From Apostichopus japonicus (lineage: Eukaryota > Echinodermata > Holothuroidea > Aspidochirotida > Stichopodidae): a stretch of DNA of 64,000 bases. The notes beneath the pieces are model-generated. The model did no database searches and had not been told where the DNA came from. It was given only the letters and a program-made list of their open reading frames with translations. Positions 46,229-59,700 of this stretch are shown here, one piece after another; position 1 is the stretch's first letter, and each line of letters starts with the position of its first letter. Position numbers and translations under genes: made by a program. Location: positions 6,052,001-6,116,000 of the forward strand of contig NC_092582.1 in NCBI RefSeq assembly GCF_037975245.1. Reading direction: 5' to 3'.

Positions 46229-49200
46229 TCTGAAGCCGTGCAGGTGCTCATGCAGACGAGCTTACTGAGATCAGAGTAAAACATTGATGTCAAAGGTCAT
46301 CAGTACTGACTGTAAATTTGATCATACTAAAAATTGAAAAAAATATTCAAAACAGATTTTACTGGCAGTTCTTTCTGAGTATCTCCAAATCATTTCCAGC
46401 CGTTTTAAGTGTTGAATTAGACAATTCAATATTTCAAACGGGGAAAACTTCTTTGTGGTTGGCCAAAAAATGACAAAGCTGGAAAATCAGCGACCATTAT
46501 TTGACTTTTCTATCACATTTCGGGCTCATACTGATGACCTATATAAAGTAGATAAGGTGATGGGAAATGTAGAGGAATTTTATGGATTTAGCCATGATTG
46601 ATTTCATTAAGGCAGTTCTTTGAATTCATGATTTTGTGACCAATTCATGATAGAATGGCTGCCAGACTACCTGCATTGTCTATTACTAGATGATCTTATC
46701 ATAAACCACCCCTTCCCCCCCCCCCCATCCTCTGCAACAGCCTCCACACCAGCCCAGAGAGGTACATATGAGAATGTGGGGGGGGGCCGGGAATCTTGAC
46801 TGAATTTCTCATTTGTTTACATATGGAAGCATATCAAGAACAGCGGCAGTGTTTTCTTTCCTTAAAACATCGGCATTAAGTTCCCTTAGCTTCAAACCAT
46901 GGTCTTGAGGAGGTCTTACTTAACTGTTGAACTAGTTCGCAACATGTTTTATACTGTATATTTGGCACAAAACCTACCAAGGCACTAACATTTAGCAAAA
47001 AAAATTAATATTCATACCAAAAAAACAATAACCTTCACAACATCGTACACAAACAAAAGCAAAAATAAAAACATAGTTTTCAAAAACAGATGTCTCTTCC
47101 TGTATTTCTGTTCTGTTTAATCAACCATTCATAAGGTGTACAACCTCAACATCGGAACCTCCTTTGTATAAATGATTTAATCTAGTAATAATAACTAAAT
47201 TCACTGTCCTAATTAATACTTACATCCATCAATTAATTTTGCCATCACACTTCTGTATGAAATAATGGCCCTTCCACATTCTGTAGCACAGTGTTGAACA
47301 TCACTGCAGCGATATTCAAACAGACATAATTTAAAGTACTAATCCGAGACAAATTATCACCTTATATAACATGTTATGACCAAAACAGATTGATAAGAAT
47401 ATTCTCATATCTTATTGTGATTTGACGGAAAAAAAAAGAACACACCTAGCCAAATAAAACAAAACGAATAAAGTCATATTTTTTTTTTATGCACTCTGGT
47501 AATACAATGTCCAACCTTTAGTAAGTTGCAAATCTCAACAACAACTAACCGAAAACAAAATAAACACCAAGTCCTATCGGTGAGTGCCAATGATTCAGAA
47601 CCCAATTCACCTATTTATCCACCGTAAGAAACTAAATGCAGGGCTATGGATGTAAAGCTAATGCAGTAATACATCCATCCACAGGTGATTTAATAACCTA
47701 GCACGAAGAGGCTGCCGTAATGACCTCTTATAAAGAAGCATTAAAGCTCACAGACCCTACCTACCTCCAGAGTGGTGGCACCCAGCTAGCCACCCACCCC
47801 TCCCCCATCCAAGGATATAAATATGGCACCAAGCATGCAAAGTTTTTTTTTTTGTCAACCACTTGGTTAAAAGGTATAACAGTCCATGCAAAAGAGAGAT
47901 TTAACTATTATGATTTAACAGAAAGAATGGCACCAAACACACTGGACTAAATTCAAAACCTCAAAATAACCTGATCAAAAATGAAAAAGCAAATTCTACA
48001 CACCAACACCAATGTATGACATATAAATTGTTCTTAAATTTGACCTTATGCATGAAGATTAACAAATCCCTTCATCTCCCCCACCCACCCACTCACCACC
48101 CACACCCCCTCACAACAAAAAAGGAAGGGAAAAGGCATAATTGCACCTGTTCAATAGAACTGCCCAACATTTCTTAATTTGATCTCTACAACCCCACCCC
48201 TCAATCATGAGATGTTCTTGAGCACATAGGCTCTCTACGTTTGATATATTTATCGGCTTTTCTCATGCAAGCCGTAGGATTTTTCTTTCTCTTTTTCTCG
48301 TCTCTCTAGTCACCTGAAAGGATATTATAACGTAGACAGGTCAAGTTAATTTTAACATGAAAATAACAAGAGATTACTGAACATTAACTAACCCAAACCT
48401 ATAAACTCTCCCTCACTCCCTCCGTCCACCTCCCCCTACAACAAGATAAGAAAGACAAAAATCAAATCAAAGAACAATATAACAAATTACATTTAGGAAG
48501 CAACAAAACCGGTATAATTTCATTATTTTATCATTTTTGTTCATAGATATTATATATATATAGGTTTATATACACACCAAAGAAAGGATTGATTCATACC
48601 ACTGTGGCATTGCACGTTCTCTTCAATACTTGGAAATTAACATATTTACCAGCTCAAGACATGTATGCAATAAAAAGGTTCTGTCCAACCTAGACTGATA
48701 ATGTAAGGCAAATGTTCTATCACTATATAATACACCAAACCTGAAAAAATCCCTTTGTCAATGGCTTTATATTTTTCTCTATGCCAATTTCATCTTTTAT
48801 CTTTCAGCTGTGCAATTAAACATGCACTGATGATGCAATTTTATTAATTTGTTAAGGAGGAGGTCGAGGAAGGGAGTGATGGTGGGGGAGGGGAGGGGAG
48901 GGAAAGGGGTTGTCAGCCCCAAAACTCTTTCAACATCAGATTGAGGAAAGTAAGTCATTTCTGATCTTAGTTTAACAATCGGCTGAAGTAAGTCCCCAAC
49001 GTCATCCTGAAATATGCTAGAAAGTAAGTCACATAATGGTCAGTCACGTTCAACAAGCACATTACAATCATCGTCAACCCAGCATGCATGTCTCATCTTT
49101 GAGAAATTTTTTAATCGTCAAACTTTAACACATCTCACAACTAGGAATTATCTGAAGGGTACGGACCTAACTTAAGCATCCTTGCCTGTACTCCTTCTAG

Positions 49201-49961
49201 CACTCATTGATTACTCGTAACCATACTCGAGACACATTTTGAAATCCAGCATTGGTACAAGATGAAGTATTTGTACTCTAGCTTTGTACTCGTACTGCTA
49301 ACAACCCTACGTGTACTCAAAGTCATGTCATTGTACAGATCAATAAAAGTATACCCACTGCACCTTATGGAGTCTGGTGACAGAGTTCCAAGCATTCATA
49401 CAGTCCATTGCATGATCAGTTATATGGAGTCAGGTCACACATGGTGGTCCTTTAAACTGAGTGTAAAGAATTTTGAAAAACCACTGCTTTCACAAAGCTT
49501 CTCAACACACACCTTCCCTCCCTCCCCCCCCCCCCCGCCTCCCCACACCCAATCCCCATCATATTTATCAACCCTCTTCAAATGTTTTTCTGCTTATTTG
49601 ATATAACAAAATGGAACATAGATGAAACAAAATGAACATAGATTGAAATGTCTTACCCAATCTTTCATTCTAGCATACAACCATCAAATTTCAGTCTTAA
49701 CAAAATATAATTCGTACAATTTCTCCAGCCAAGTTCGAGAAAACCAAACCCTTTCTGGCAGGCAGGGAATAAGTTTCTACTCAACGTTTGTGTAGCAGCT
49801 CTGAATTTTGTCTTTTATAAAACACCATGGTTACCATGTACAAAAAAAAAAAACCACTACTAATCTTAGAATGTGTATAGCAAAGTGACAATTTGCATAG
49901 CATTTTGCAATGTGAAACTGGATACGGTATTCCCTCTGTAGTAAATGTCTCCACTGTGACC
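46229..49961. other. Intergenic region between POFUT1 and ATP13A1 (convergent 3' ends)
   Basis: A-rich on the plus strand, with C-runs near 46712 and 49526. No gene recognised. The 114-codon frame at 49262-49606 is not supported by any motif. Part may be 3' UTR of ATP13A1, since TTTATT (AATAAA on the minus strand) occurs at about 48840. Confidence 0.45.
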
Positions 49962-50326
49962 TTAAAGGGTGTGAAGACTCGCGCACAAAGAAACCTTTCA
50001 TGCCGGGAATCTGACCTAGTTTCGAATGAGGTGTAACAGAAGTGTTAGACACCACCACCGATCCCAGAAAATACACACACAGCTTGCTACCGTCGGTAAT
50101 TAGACACTAGTGTACAGTCAATACATACAGCTACGGTCAATACCCACAACACAGTGTACATAGCAGCAATGGACATCTCAGGTCCAGATAACAGATAACA
50201 AGGTATCACGTTTCATTACTGTCTGCACTTTGTAGCGACAAGAAGAAAACTTCACTTGCAAGCAATGGAAAGTTAACTTTTTCAGAGCGCGGCACGCGGT
50301 TTGGGGCGAGTCTTCAATGCCTTTAA
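49962..50326. mobile_element. MITE with TTAA target sites, intact copy
   Basis: TTAA at 49962-49965 is followed by agggtgtgaagactcgc, and gcgagtcttcaatgcct is followed by TTAA at 50323-50326. The ends are imperfect inverted repeats. TTAA duplications fit piggyBac-type movement, but the ends lack the usual CCC start, so the superfamily is uncertain. Shared with 39025-39300. Confidence 0.75.
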
Positions 50327-50793
50327 ACAGGAGGTGGCTTAAACAGGAGTCAATCCCTAAAAAATTATTTTTTGATTTGTGAAATAAATCAGTTTCTCTT
50401 TTGGTACTATCTTGTCTTCAAATTGATCCCTTGTTTCATTTTCTTCAAATATTTGCAGACTTTTGTGAGCTTAAATGTAAGATACATCCCCAAAAGTTAA
50501 AAAAAGTATAATTCTAAACTGACACACACAATACTTAATTTCAAGCAAATTAGTATACGATGATTCTTTCAGCATTTTTGATGTACAAATACTCCATCCA
50601 TTCTTTCTCATCTCTCAGAAGAAAATTCCAAAAAGTTGGAATTTTACTTCGCTGTGTTCCGCTCGCCTTCGTTCAACTCCGATGGACAATCACTCATTTT
50701 GTCAATCTCTCAACCTCTCGTATGCACACCAGGCCATCGGTGGCTGTCTGAAGTTTTTTTTCAGCATTTTGAAAATCAATTTGAAAAGTCGAT

Positions 50794-53700
50794 TCACTCT
50801 GCTTTCAATTTTGATGTACCCAGACAGAATTGGAGAAATCTGTCCACCATAAGAGCGGCCACGCAGTCAATCAGTAGTACCTTCAACAGGAGCGTGCGAT
50901 ACTGTAAACAGAAATTAAAAACTTCTGGTCAAAAATTACCGAAATTTTTCCTATTGGTTTGTGAAACAGTCAACATAAAGATTGTATTGATAAAGTTAAT
51001 CATGCATGTGGTAAGTCCCGGTGATTGTTGGCAACAGTATTAGTGTAAATTACTTGTAATGACCAGCATCCACTTCAAAAAACATAAAATCAATAGAAGT
51101 TAACTTATCATTCAAACTGATATGTCAACTTTAAGGAATTGTTAGGAACCATACCTCGAAAGGCAATTAACAACAGATAGTAACATAACTCACAGGCAGT
51201 TAACAACAGATATTTAACATACCGCACACAATATTAACAACAGATAGTGAACATGTCTCACAGGGAAATAACAACAGATAGTTAACATACCTCACAGAGA
51301 AATAACAATAGATAGTGAACATAGATCACAGGCAATTAACAACAGATAGTTAACATACCTCACAGGTAATTAACAACAGATAGTTAACATAGATCACAGG
51401 CAATTAACAACAGATAGTTAACATACCTCACACAATATTAACAAAATATAGTTAACATGTCTCACAGGGAAATAACAACAGATAGTTAACATACCTCACA
51501 GGGAAATAACAATAGATAGTGAACATAGACCACAGGCAATTAACAACAGATAGTTAACATAACTCACAGGTAATAAACAACAGATAGTTAACATACCTCA
51601 CAGGGAAATAACAATAGATAGTGAACATAGACCACAGGCAATTAACAACAGAGAGTGAACGTACCTCACAGGCAATTAACAACAGATAGATAGTTAACGT
51701 ACTTCACAGGAAATAACAACAGATAGTTAACATACCTCACAGGCAATTAACAACAGATAGTTAACATACCTCACAGGTAATTAATAGCAGATAGTTAACA
51801 TACCTCACAGGCAATTAACAACAGATAGTTAACATACCTCACACAATATTAACAAAATATAGTTAACATGTCTCACAGGGAAATAACAACAGATAGTTAA
51901 CATACCTCACAGGGAAATAACAATAGATAGTGAACATAGACCACAGGCAATTAACAACAGATAGTTAACATAACTCACAGGAATTAACAACAGATAGTTA
52001 ACATACCTCACACAATATTAACAAAATATAGTTAGCATGTCTCACAGGGAAATAACAGATAGTTAACATACCTCACAGGGAAATAACAATAGATAGTGAA
52101 CATAGACCACAGGCAATTAACAACAGAGAGTGAACGTACCTCACAGGCAATTAACAACAGATAGATAGTTAACGTACCTCACAGGAAATAACAACAGATA
52201 GTTAACATACCTCACAGGCAATTAACAACAGATAGTTAACATACCTCACAGGTAATTAATAGCAGATAGTTAACATACCTCACAGGGAATGAACAACAGA
52301 TAATTAACATAACTCACACAATATTAACAACATATAGTTAACATGTCTCACAGGGAAATAACAACAGATAGTGGACCTATCTCACAGGGATTAACCACAA
52401 ATAGTTAACATACCTCACAGGCAATTAAATAACAGATAGTGAACATACCTCACAGGGAAATAACAACAGATACTTAACATACCTCAAAAAGAATTGACAA
52501 CAGACAGTGAACCTACCTCAGCTGGAAACTCAATCACAGAAAACTGATCTGAAAATTCAGGCACTATTCCCAGTGTGAGAGACACGATTGAAATGATTGA
52601 AAACATCAGGCTGTATAGAAGGGGTTTGTTATCTTTCAAGCTCTCCATAAACGGGTGACCCTAGAAGTAAGAAAGAAAATTGGAAATTGAGGGAATACAT
52701 CAAAACAAACTGCCACTGTTGATAGCCTAGTTCAACATAATGAACGGTTTCTAAGATTTCATGTTATTTCCATATCCTTGTTTCCAGGGTAAATTTCAGT
52801 CTTTAAATCTGTAGAGATGTTTGGAGAGCATATTGCATGCAGTGTTCCCCCCCCCCCTTTCCATTCCCCTACGTGGTACCAGACCATCATCCCCTTTGCC
52901 TATATAGTACCTAGCCTATATAGTAACTAGCCTATATAGTAACTAGCCTATATAGTACCTAGCCTATATAGCCTAGCCTATATAGTACCTAGCCTATATA
53001 GTACCTAGCCTATACCTAGCCTAGCCTATATAGTTCCAGACCAAACAGTTAGTTTCTCATGTATAGACGAATCGACTTCCATAGTAAACAGAACAGACAA
53101 AATATTATAAAGGTAAAGAAAAGAAGAAGAAGACAAAGAATGTGGCCTCTGACCTTGTAGTTAATAGCAAATGTGTTGACTTGGAGCATCATAGATATTA
53201 TGTACACAGTGCTGTTCAGAATATTTGGTTGAAATTCTGCATCTAAATCTGGAAAGCCGGATTCCCTGGTAAAATAAAAAGAAAGAAGAAAATTAAAAAA
53301 TGGATAAAGTCCTAAATAGGATTTTCTTTGAAAAGCAGTATACAATTAACTTATGAAGGGCAGGGCAGATCCAGGATTCTACACAGAAGAGTGTGACCCT
53401 GAGGTCCTTGAAGGTAACTGGCAAGAAGGGTGGTATGGGGGACCAACCCCTCCACCCCCCCCCCAAAAAAAAATCAAAATTGTAAACTAAGAAACATACT
53501 CTACATTCCACAAACTAACTGGAGGTTGTATTTATGCAGGTTGCAAGAAATACATCACCACTGTTTTAATCTTAATTATAACAGCAATATTTAATTATTT
53601 AATTACTTAATTATAACAGCAATACTGGTGTTTTGGTCGTTAGTATGCTTGGTTGAAAAAGTCAAATTGCTTGTTTCACATAAATGCATCTAAGCCAACT

Positions 53701-56700
53701 TCTAATAAAGGGAATTTGAAATATAACACATTGTGAAACGCTGCACAATACCACTGCCATCAGAAAGACCACATCGATTTTATAATCAAAACAAGAGTGA
53801 GCTGCATTCCCTAGCAACAGTTTGAGAAGCACATGTTGCTACAATTTATAACACAAGCATGGTATGTTTCAAATGTGAAGTGCAAAGTTTTACTAACCTT
53901 TCGGGCATCCTTAATTTTGCTTCAGAGACTAGTTTCATTAAGCACCAGAAATGGACTCCAAACTGAAGTAGAACAGTAAGGACCGTATACAGGTTGAAGA
54001 TGTTAGGTAGAGGTCGGTTCTTGGACAACGTCTTCAAAGGCTGAAATGAAGCGGAAACATATCTGTATTAGAGCAAATCGATCATGATCAAGATGCTAAA
54101 ACCCAAAAATGAATTTGGGAATAATTCTCGAAAGGAAATTCGGTATTCTGTCGTTAATAATCATTAATATTGCAGAATTCAAGACACTTTTTTTGAATAT
54201 CAGACCTCCCAGCGGCCCTTCCACATAATGACGGTTTTTTAAAGGCTTCGAACATGAAAATAAATGTTTTTAAAGGTCGGAAATAAAGTTAATTTGTAAC
54301 ATACTCACCACCTATGCCCATTTTTACATCATCTGTGGCCCTTATTTAAAATACCTGACTTACATTAACTGCTGTTTGCGAGTCTGTTTTGTAGCACTGC
54401 ATGAATCATGCCTGGCTGTCCACAGAAACTTAATGGGCACTGGTTAGCATGACTGAATGCAATATTTCCACTCTAAAACTAAATCTTTAAAATATTTTAA
54501 ACTTAATATAAAAATAAAGGTTCAAAAGGTTTCAAAGAGTATTTTTCAAAAATAAAGAGCCGTTTCTTAAATAAAGGTTTTTTTAAAGGTTTTAAAGGTT
54601 TTGCTGGGAGATCTGTGATATATATAAGCTATTGTACTTCTTACCTTAGACCTTGATATGAATAGGAAACAGCCAGCCAATAGAAGCCCCTGTAAAGTAG
54701 CTTGACCATCACTGAACTTGACACCATCTAAATAGAGCACACTTTGACTGTACGCCAATATGAGAGCATTCAGTGCTAATATTTTAAACATCTGCAGCGT
54801 GGTCACTAAAGTACAGCGACCCTGCTTGACAATATGACAGACTGTAACAGAGAAGAGAAACGGTTTCGTTATCGTTTAGATTCGTACGTATTTCAATCCT
54901 CAATCCCAGAGCTACGAAAAAATGTCAAATTATACGCAGAAATGCTTTTTGACTGAGAAAATGGATGACGGCATCACCAGTGAATTTAACTAGCAGAAGC
55001 TAGAATAGGTATGCATAGTGATGAGATTCATAGTGATGAGCATAGAGTATGCATAGTGATGCTGGCATCACCAAAAATTGACCTTATCAAACTATATAGA
55101 ATATACTCCAGATGAGAATGATGATGTTTGCATCGCTAATGACAGAACCACCACAACCCACAGAATCTAGTGAAGGTGTGCATAGTGATGCTGGCATCAC
55201 CAAGGATTGACCTCATCAAACTATATAGAATCTACTCCATATGAGAATAATATCTGCACTGCCAATGACGGAAGCACCACCAATTACAGAATGTGGTTTA
55301 AATGTTTATAGTGATGCTGGCATCACCAAGGTTTGACCTCATCAAACTATATAGAATCTACTCCAGATGAGAATAATATCTGCATTGCCAATGACGGAAG
55401 CACCACCAATTACAGAATGTGGTTTAAATGTTTATAGTGATGCTGGCATCACCAAGGTTTGACCTCATCAAACTATATAGAATCTACTCCAGATAAGAAT
55501 AATATCTGCATTGCCAATGACGGAAGCACCACCAATTACAGAATGTGGTTTAAATGTTTATAGTGATGCTGGCATCACCAAGGATTGACCTCATCAAACT
55601 ATATAGAATCTACTCCAGATGAGAATGATGCCTGCATCGCCTATGACTGAAGCGCCACCAATTACAGAATGCAATTTAAATGTTTATAGTGTTGCTGGCA
55701 TCACCAAAGACTGATTCACAAACTATGCAGAATCTACTTCTGATGAGAATGATGCCTGCATCGCCAATAACTGAAGCACCACCAATTACAGAATGCGGTT
55801 TAAATGTTTATAGTAATGCTGGCATCACCAAAGACTGATTCACCAAACTATGCAGAATCTAAATATTTAATGACAGTGATGCTTGCATCACCAAGGACTG
55901 ACTGACTCACCGCACTGTATAGAATCTAGTTTGGATGTGAATGGTGATGCTATACTGGCATCGCCTAGCTTCACTATCTGAGGCTGATCTTGTTCTTCCA
56001 GCTCCTTCATCATGGCGTTTAACTTTTTCTGGGTCTACAAACAAAACGTTGAAACTGAGTAAGTTTAAGATCTCTGTAATGCAGTATATTATCAAAAACA
56101 GGAAAAACATAGCTTCCTTTTCTCTCTCATATGTAAAATTTGGATTCCACTCACCCGTGTAAGATCTTCTCCCCTGGCACGACGAGGGCCAGCCCTTCCA
56201 GCCAAGTGCCTGGTTTTGTCTTCATTACGACCTTTGACCCCATCGTTCTTATGTGACCTGGCGTCGTCTTTCAGCTTATGGTTATCGGACCTTCTTCTGG
56301 CTGATACAATCTGGAGAGGTTTCACACTGTCAGCAGAAGAATTATCTACGGATGTACCGTCCGTCTGATGAAAGAGGTGAAAAGAAACAACTTTAAAAGG
56401 ACAGTGTCTAACATTTGCAGTATATTTTCACCACAAACTAGTAGAAAGACATATCTTAGAAACATGCTATATTGCAAATATATGAATTTATAAAGTTTAG
56501 AGCTAGTTTGGGGGAATTATTGCATCTGGCAACTCAAGAGTGACATTGTCATGGCAACAGGGCTGAAAATATCTTTGTGTGTAAAGTACCATGTATACAA
56601 GGTAAGCATATATATGCATGAATGTGGAACAGGACTCCTCCATTCACCGAAACAATAAGTTAGGTACAGATCCCTTTCCACCAATTTGGTTCAGGATATC

Positions 56701-59700
56701 AGTTTCTTCAATTTGCAGATGTCGCAAACATTTGTTCACTACTCCATCATAGTGTCTGCTACACATAACAGTACTGGGAACAACTATGACACCCTACAGA
56801 AACAAGTGTTTTAGTGTTTTCTTGTGAATGTTCTTCAAGGACGAATGGTATCTCCATAGTGAAAAATGTGAAAATACTTATTAAAATGATTGTAATGAAC
56901 CAATCCTACAACACATTTGCATAGGTTTTAGGAGACATTTCTCTGATATAATATTATTGCAATTTATTATGTAAGTGGAACTTTGAACATTTCCGTGAAA
57001 AAAATTGCGGTAAATTGAGTATTAACATTATACAAACCTCATCTTTGGGTTTCTTCCTATGGTTAAGAGACAATGGTGCTTTTGACAATAGAGCGACACC
57101 TGAAAATAAAGGAAAAACATTTGGTATGAATATTTATGAGCATAGATGTAGCTAATTGGGCGAAGCAAGAGTGCGTCTATGGATATGCATGACAACCCAT
57201 GATAGCAGACATGACAACATGACCCAGACATGACAACATCACTTTAACTCACCGACATGAGCATGCTTCAGAGCGCCTACGTCATTCGTACCATCTCCAC
57301 ACATGAGGGTTGTGAATCCCTGCTTCTTCAGGGTGGTGATGACCAGTTCCTGGGAGATTTAAGGAAACCAGCCAAGAGTATATATAAATTTTTTTTTATG
57401 TACTGTAATCAAATATTGTAACTCGCTGCCCGACACTCTTCAAATAAACATAAATAAGTAATGGTCTTGCTATTATTATGTTTCAGTATGGAATTTTCTT
57501 ATGTTAATCTCCTTAAAGTCCTCATAAAGCTACCCTGGAGGTAGCCTCCACCCACCCCATCCCCCCTCCCTCCAGATTATCAGGCAGCTCTACAGTTATT
57601 TCACTGCAGGAATATACATTACCTTCTGCTTAGGTGCCACTCTTGCAAACACTTTCACATACGGTAACAAAACATTGAAAAATTGTTGATTGGTTGAGTT
57701 GAAGTGGGTGAGAGCCTGAAAGAGAAGAGAGAAGACATTGCTGTTTCGTTGGCAAACTGACAAACCACGGTTTCCTATCAAACAAAGTCACTCCAGGGTT
57801 CCCGAGCCAAGGGGACAATCCACAGCTAAATACAAACATTATGGGTTGGTAAAATTCAACAAAATAGACAGATCTTCAAATACAAAATGACAGTGAGACA
57901 CTCCTTAAGCATTTTAGATCGTTAGAAATGATACCAGGCCTGTTTGGACGCAGGTGAGAGTGCTATGGATTTTGCTACTACGGTCATGAGCTTTGATTTT
58001 AACATGCTCTGCATCGCCATGGTTACTTCTCAAGTCTGTCTATATTACTATAAAAGTCTGGTAAAGAAAAGAAATACTTTCATAGCATTACACTTCCATA
58101 CTGAATATTCAAGACTTACCTGACCCGTGATACAAAGGTCATACTGATAGATGAGGTCCAGTTTGCCTTTGGCTGGTACCATCGGTAGGATGACTGTGTC
58201 GTCAATTGACTGCCAGTGCCATTCCTCGTCTATTGTAAATATAATTAAGGAAGACATTGTTTTTTATTTGGTGATGCAATAAAGGCTCAGGTACTGATAG
58301 TAAGTCTTTGCTTAATAAACAAAAAAATATGTGCAATTTAACAATCCTAAATTACCATGTTATATACATAAAATTATTGGATATCACATTTCATAAGTTG
58401 ACATGCTGCTCTGTACAGCAAAGTGCTACTAAATCCAGTGTTACAAGAATAAAGAACCATTCCTCGAGTGTGTTATCTTACGTCAATTCAATTATTGAAT
58501 ATTTTGTGTAATACCCTGATAAGTAATTCTGATGGGAAAGGTTTTCCTTTTTAGTTTTCTAAGTTGTGATTAAGAAAAAAACCCATTCCTACTTTGTTAT
58601 CTGATGGAAATATAAAATTAATGAGCATCTTGAATAATACTCACATTAAAATGATATAACAATACTCACATTAAAATGATATAAACAACATTTTGTTACT
58701 CTAAATATTTGAACACTACTTTGTGGTTAATTCCATTTAACTGTCTATCTTTTAATACTTTATTCCAATTCCCTTCTATCAGTTCAAATCCAAGCAAATC
58801 CCAAAGTAGTTGCAATTTATATTTCTGCAATTTTAAGCTGAGTGATAAAATTTCTCCCTAGTCCAGAGCAAACTTAGAAGGTTTTTCAGTTCCATATTAT
58901 TGAGACCAAAAAGCCACCCTTCTTTATTGGAGACGACCAAATATTGGAGGAACAAGAAAACAATTTCCCTCATGACAACTCCATGGGACAAGTCAGCATC
59001 AGTGTGTCAATTTTTAGGCCAAGGTAAGTTTATGATTTATGGTAAATACTGTCTCTTAAAGAAGGACATTTATGGTGGGAACTCACGAAAGTTATTTGGT
59101 TCTGTAAGGACAAGTGTAGCTTGTTTTCTGGTGAACCGCAGTTCCTTGGCAACATGACAAGCTGTGAGTGGGTTGTCGCCGGTAATCATCACAGTCTAGG
59201 AAGAAACACAGAGAGGACTACATTTATCCATTTGAAAGCCACAATTGGTAAAACACATTTATATGTCTAAAAGAGTTACTGCTAACAATCTGCATTACAA
59301 ACTACTATATTCAAACTTAAAGGATGACCTCATGCACAAACTTAAAATAAAATATATCAACTAGAAATAATTATTAACAGTGTGGGTGTATATATCACAA
59401 ACAAGTGTTTGAGAAATGATTTAAATTATCTGAGACTCATCAATTTTAATTATCTTTGACTAATCAATCTTAATAATCTAAGACTCATCAATCTTAATTA
59501 TCTTAGACTCATCGATCTTAATTATCTGAGACTCATCAATGAAAGTGACTGAACTACCTAGTCTAGCACACTCTCCATTGAGTCAACTCATCACAAGCAA
59601 CACAACAATCAAATACAGAAAAACGTCAAGCATGCATACCCATGACGACAACAACAACAAATTTACAAAAGCAAAGATAATATTTGCTAGTACAGGATTC

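Noticed and set aside
50636-51043. 135-codon plus-strand frame
   Set aside because: It is antisense to the last ATP13A1 exon (50794-50901) and its 3' UTR.
53293-53511. Frame with a GGGWRGW segment near exon 53154-53265
   Set aside because: It translates a poly-C run in a repeat fragment within the intron.
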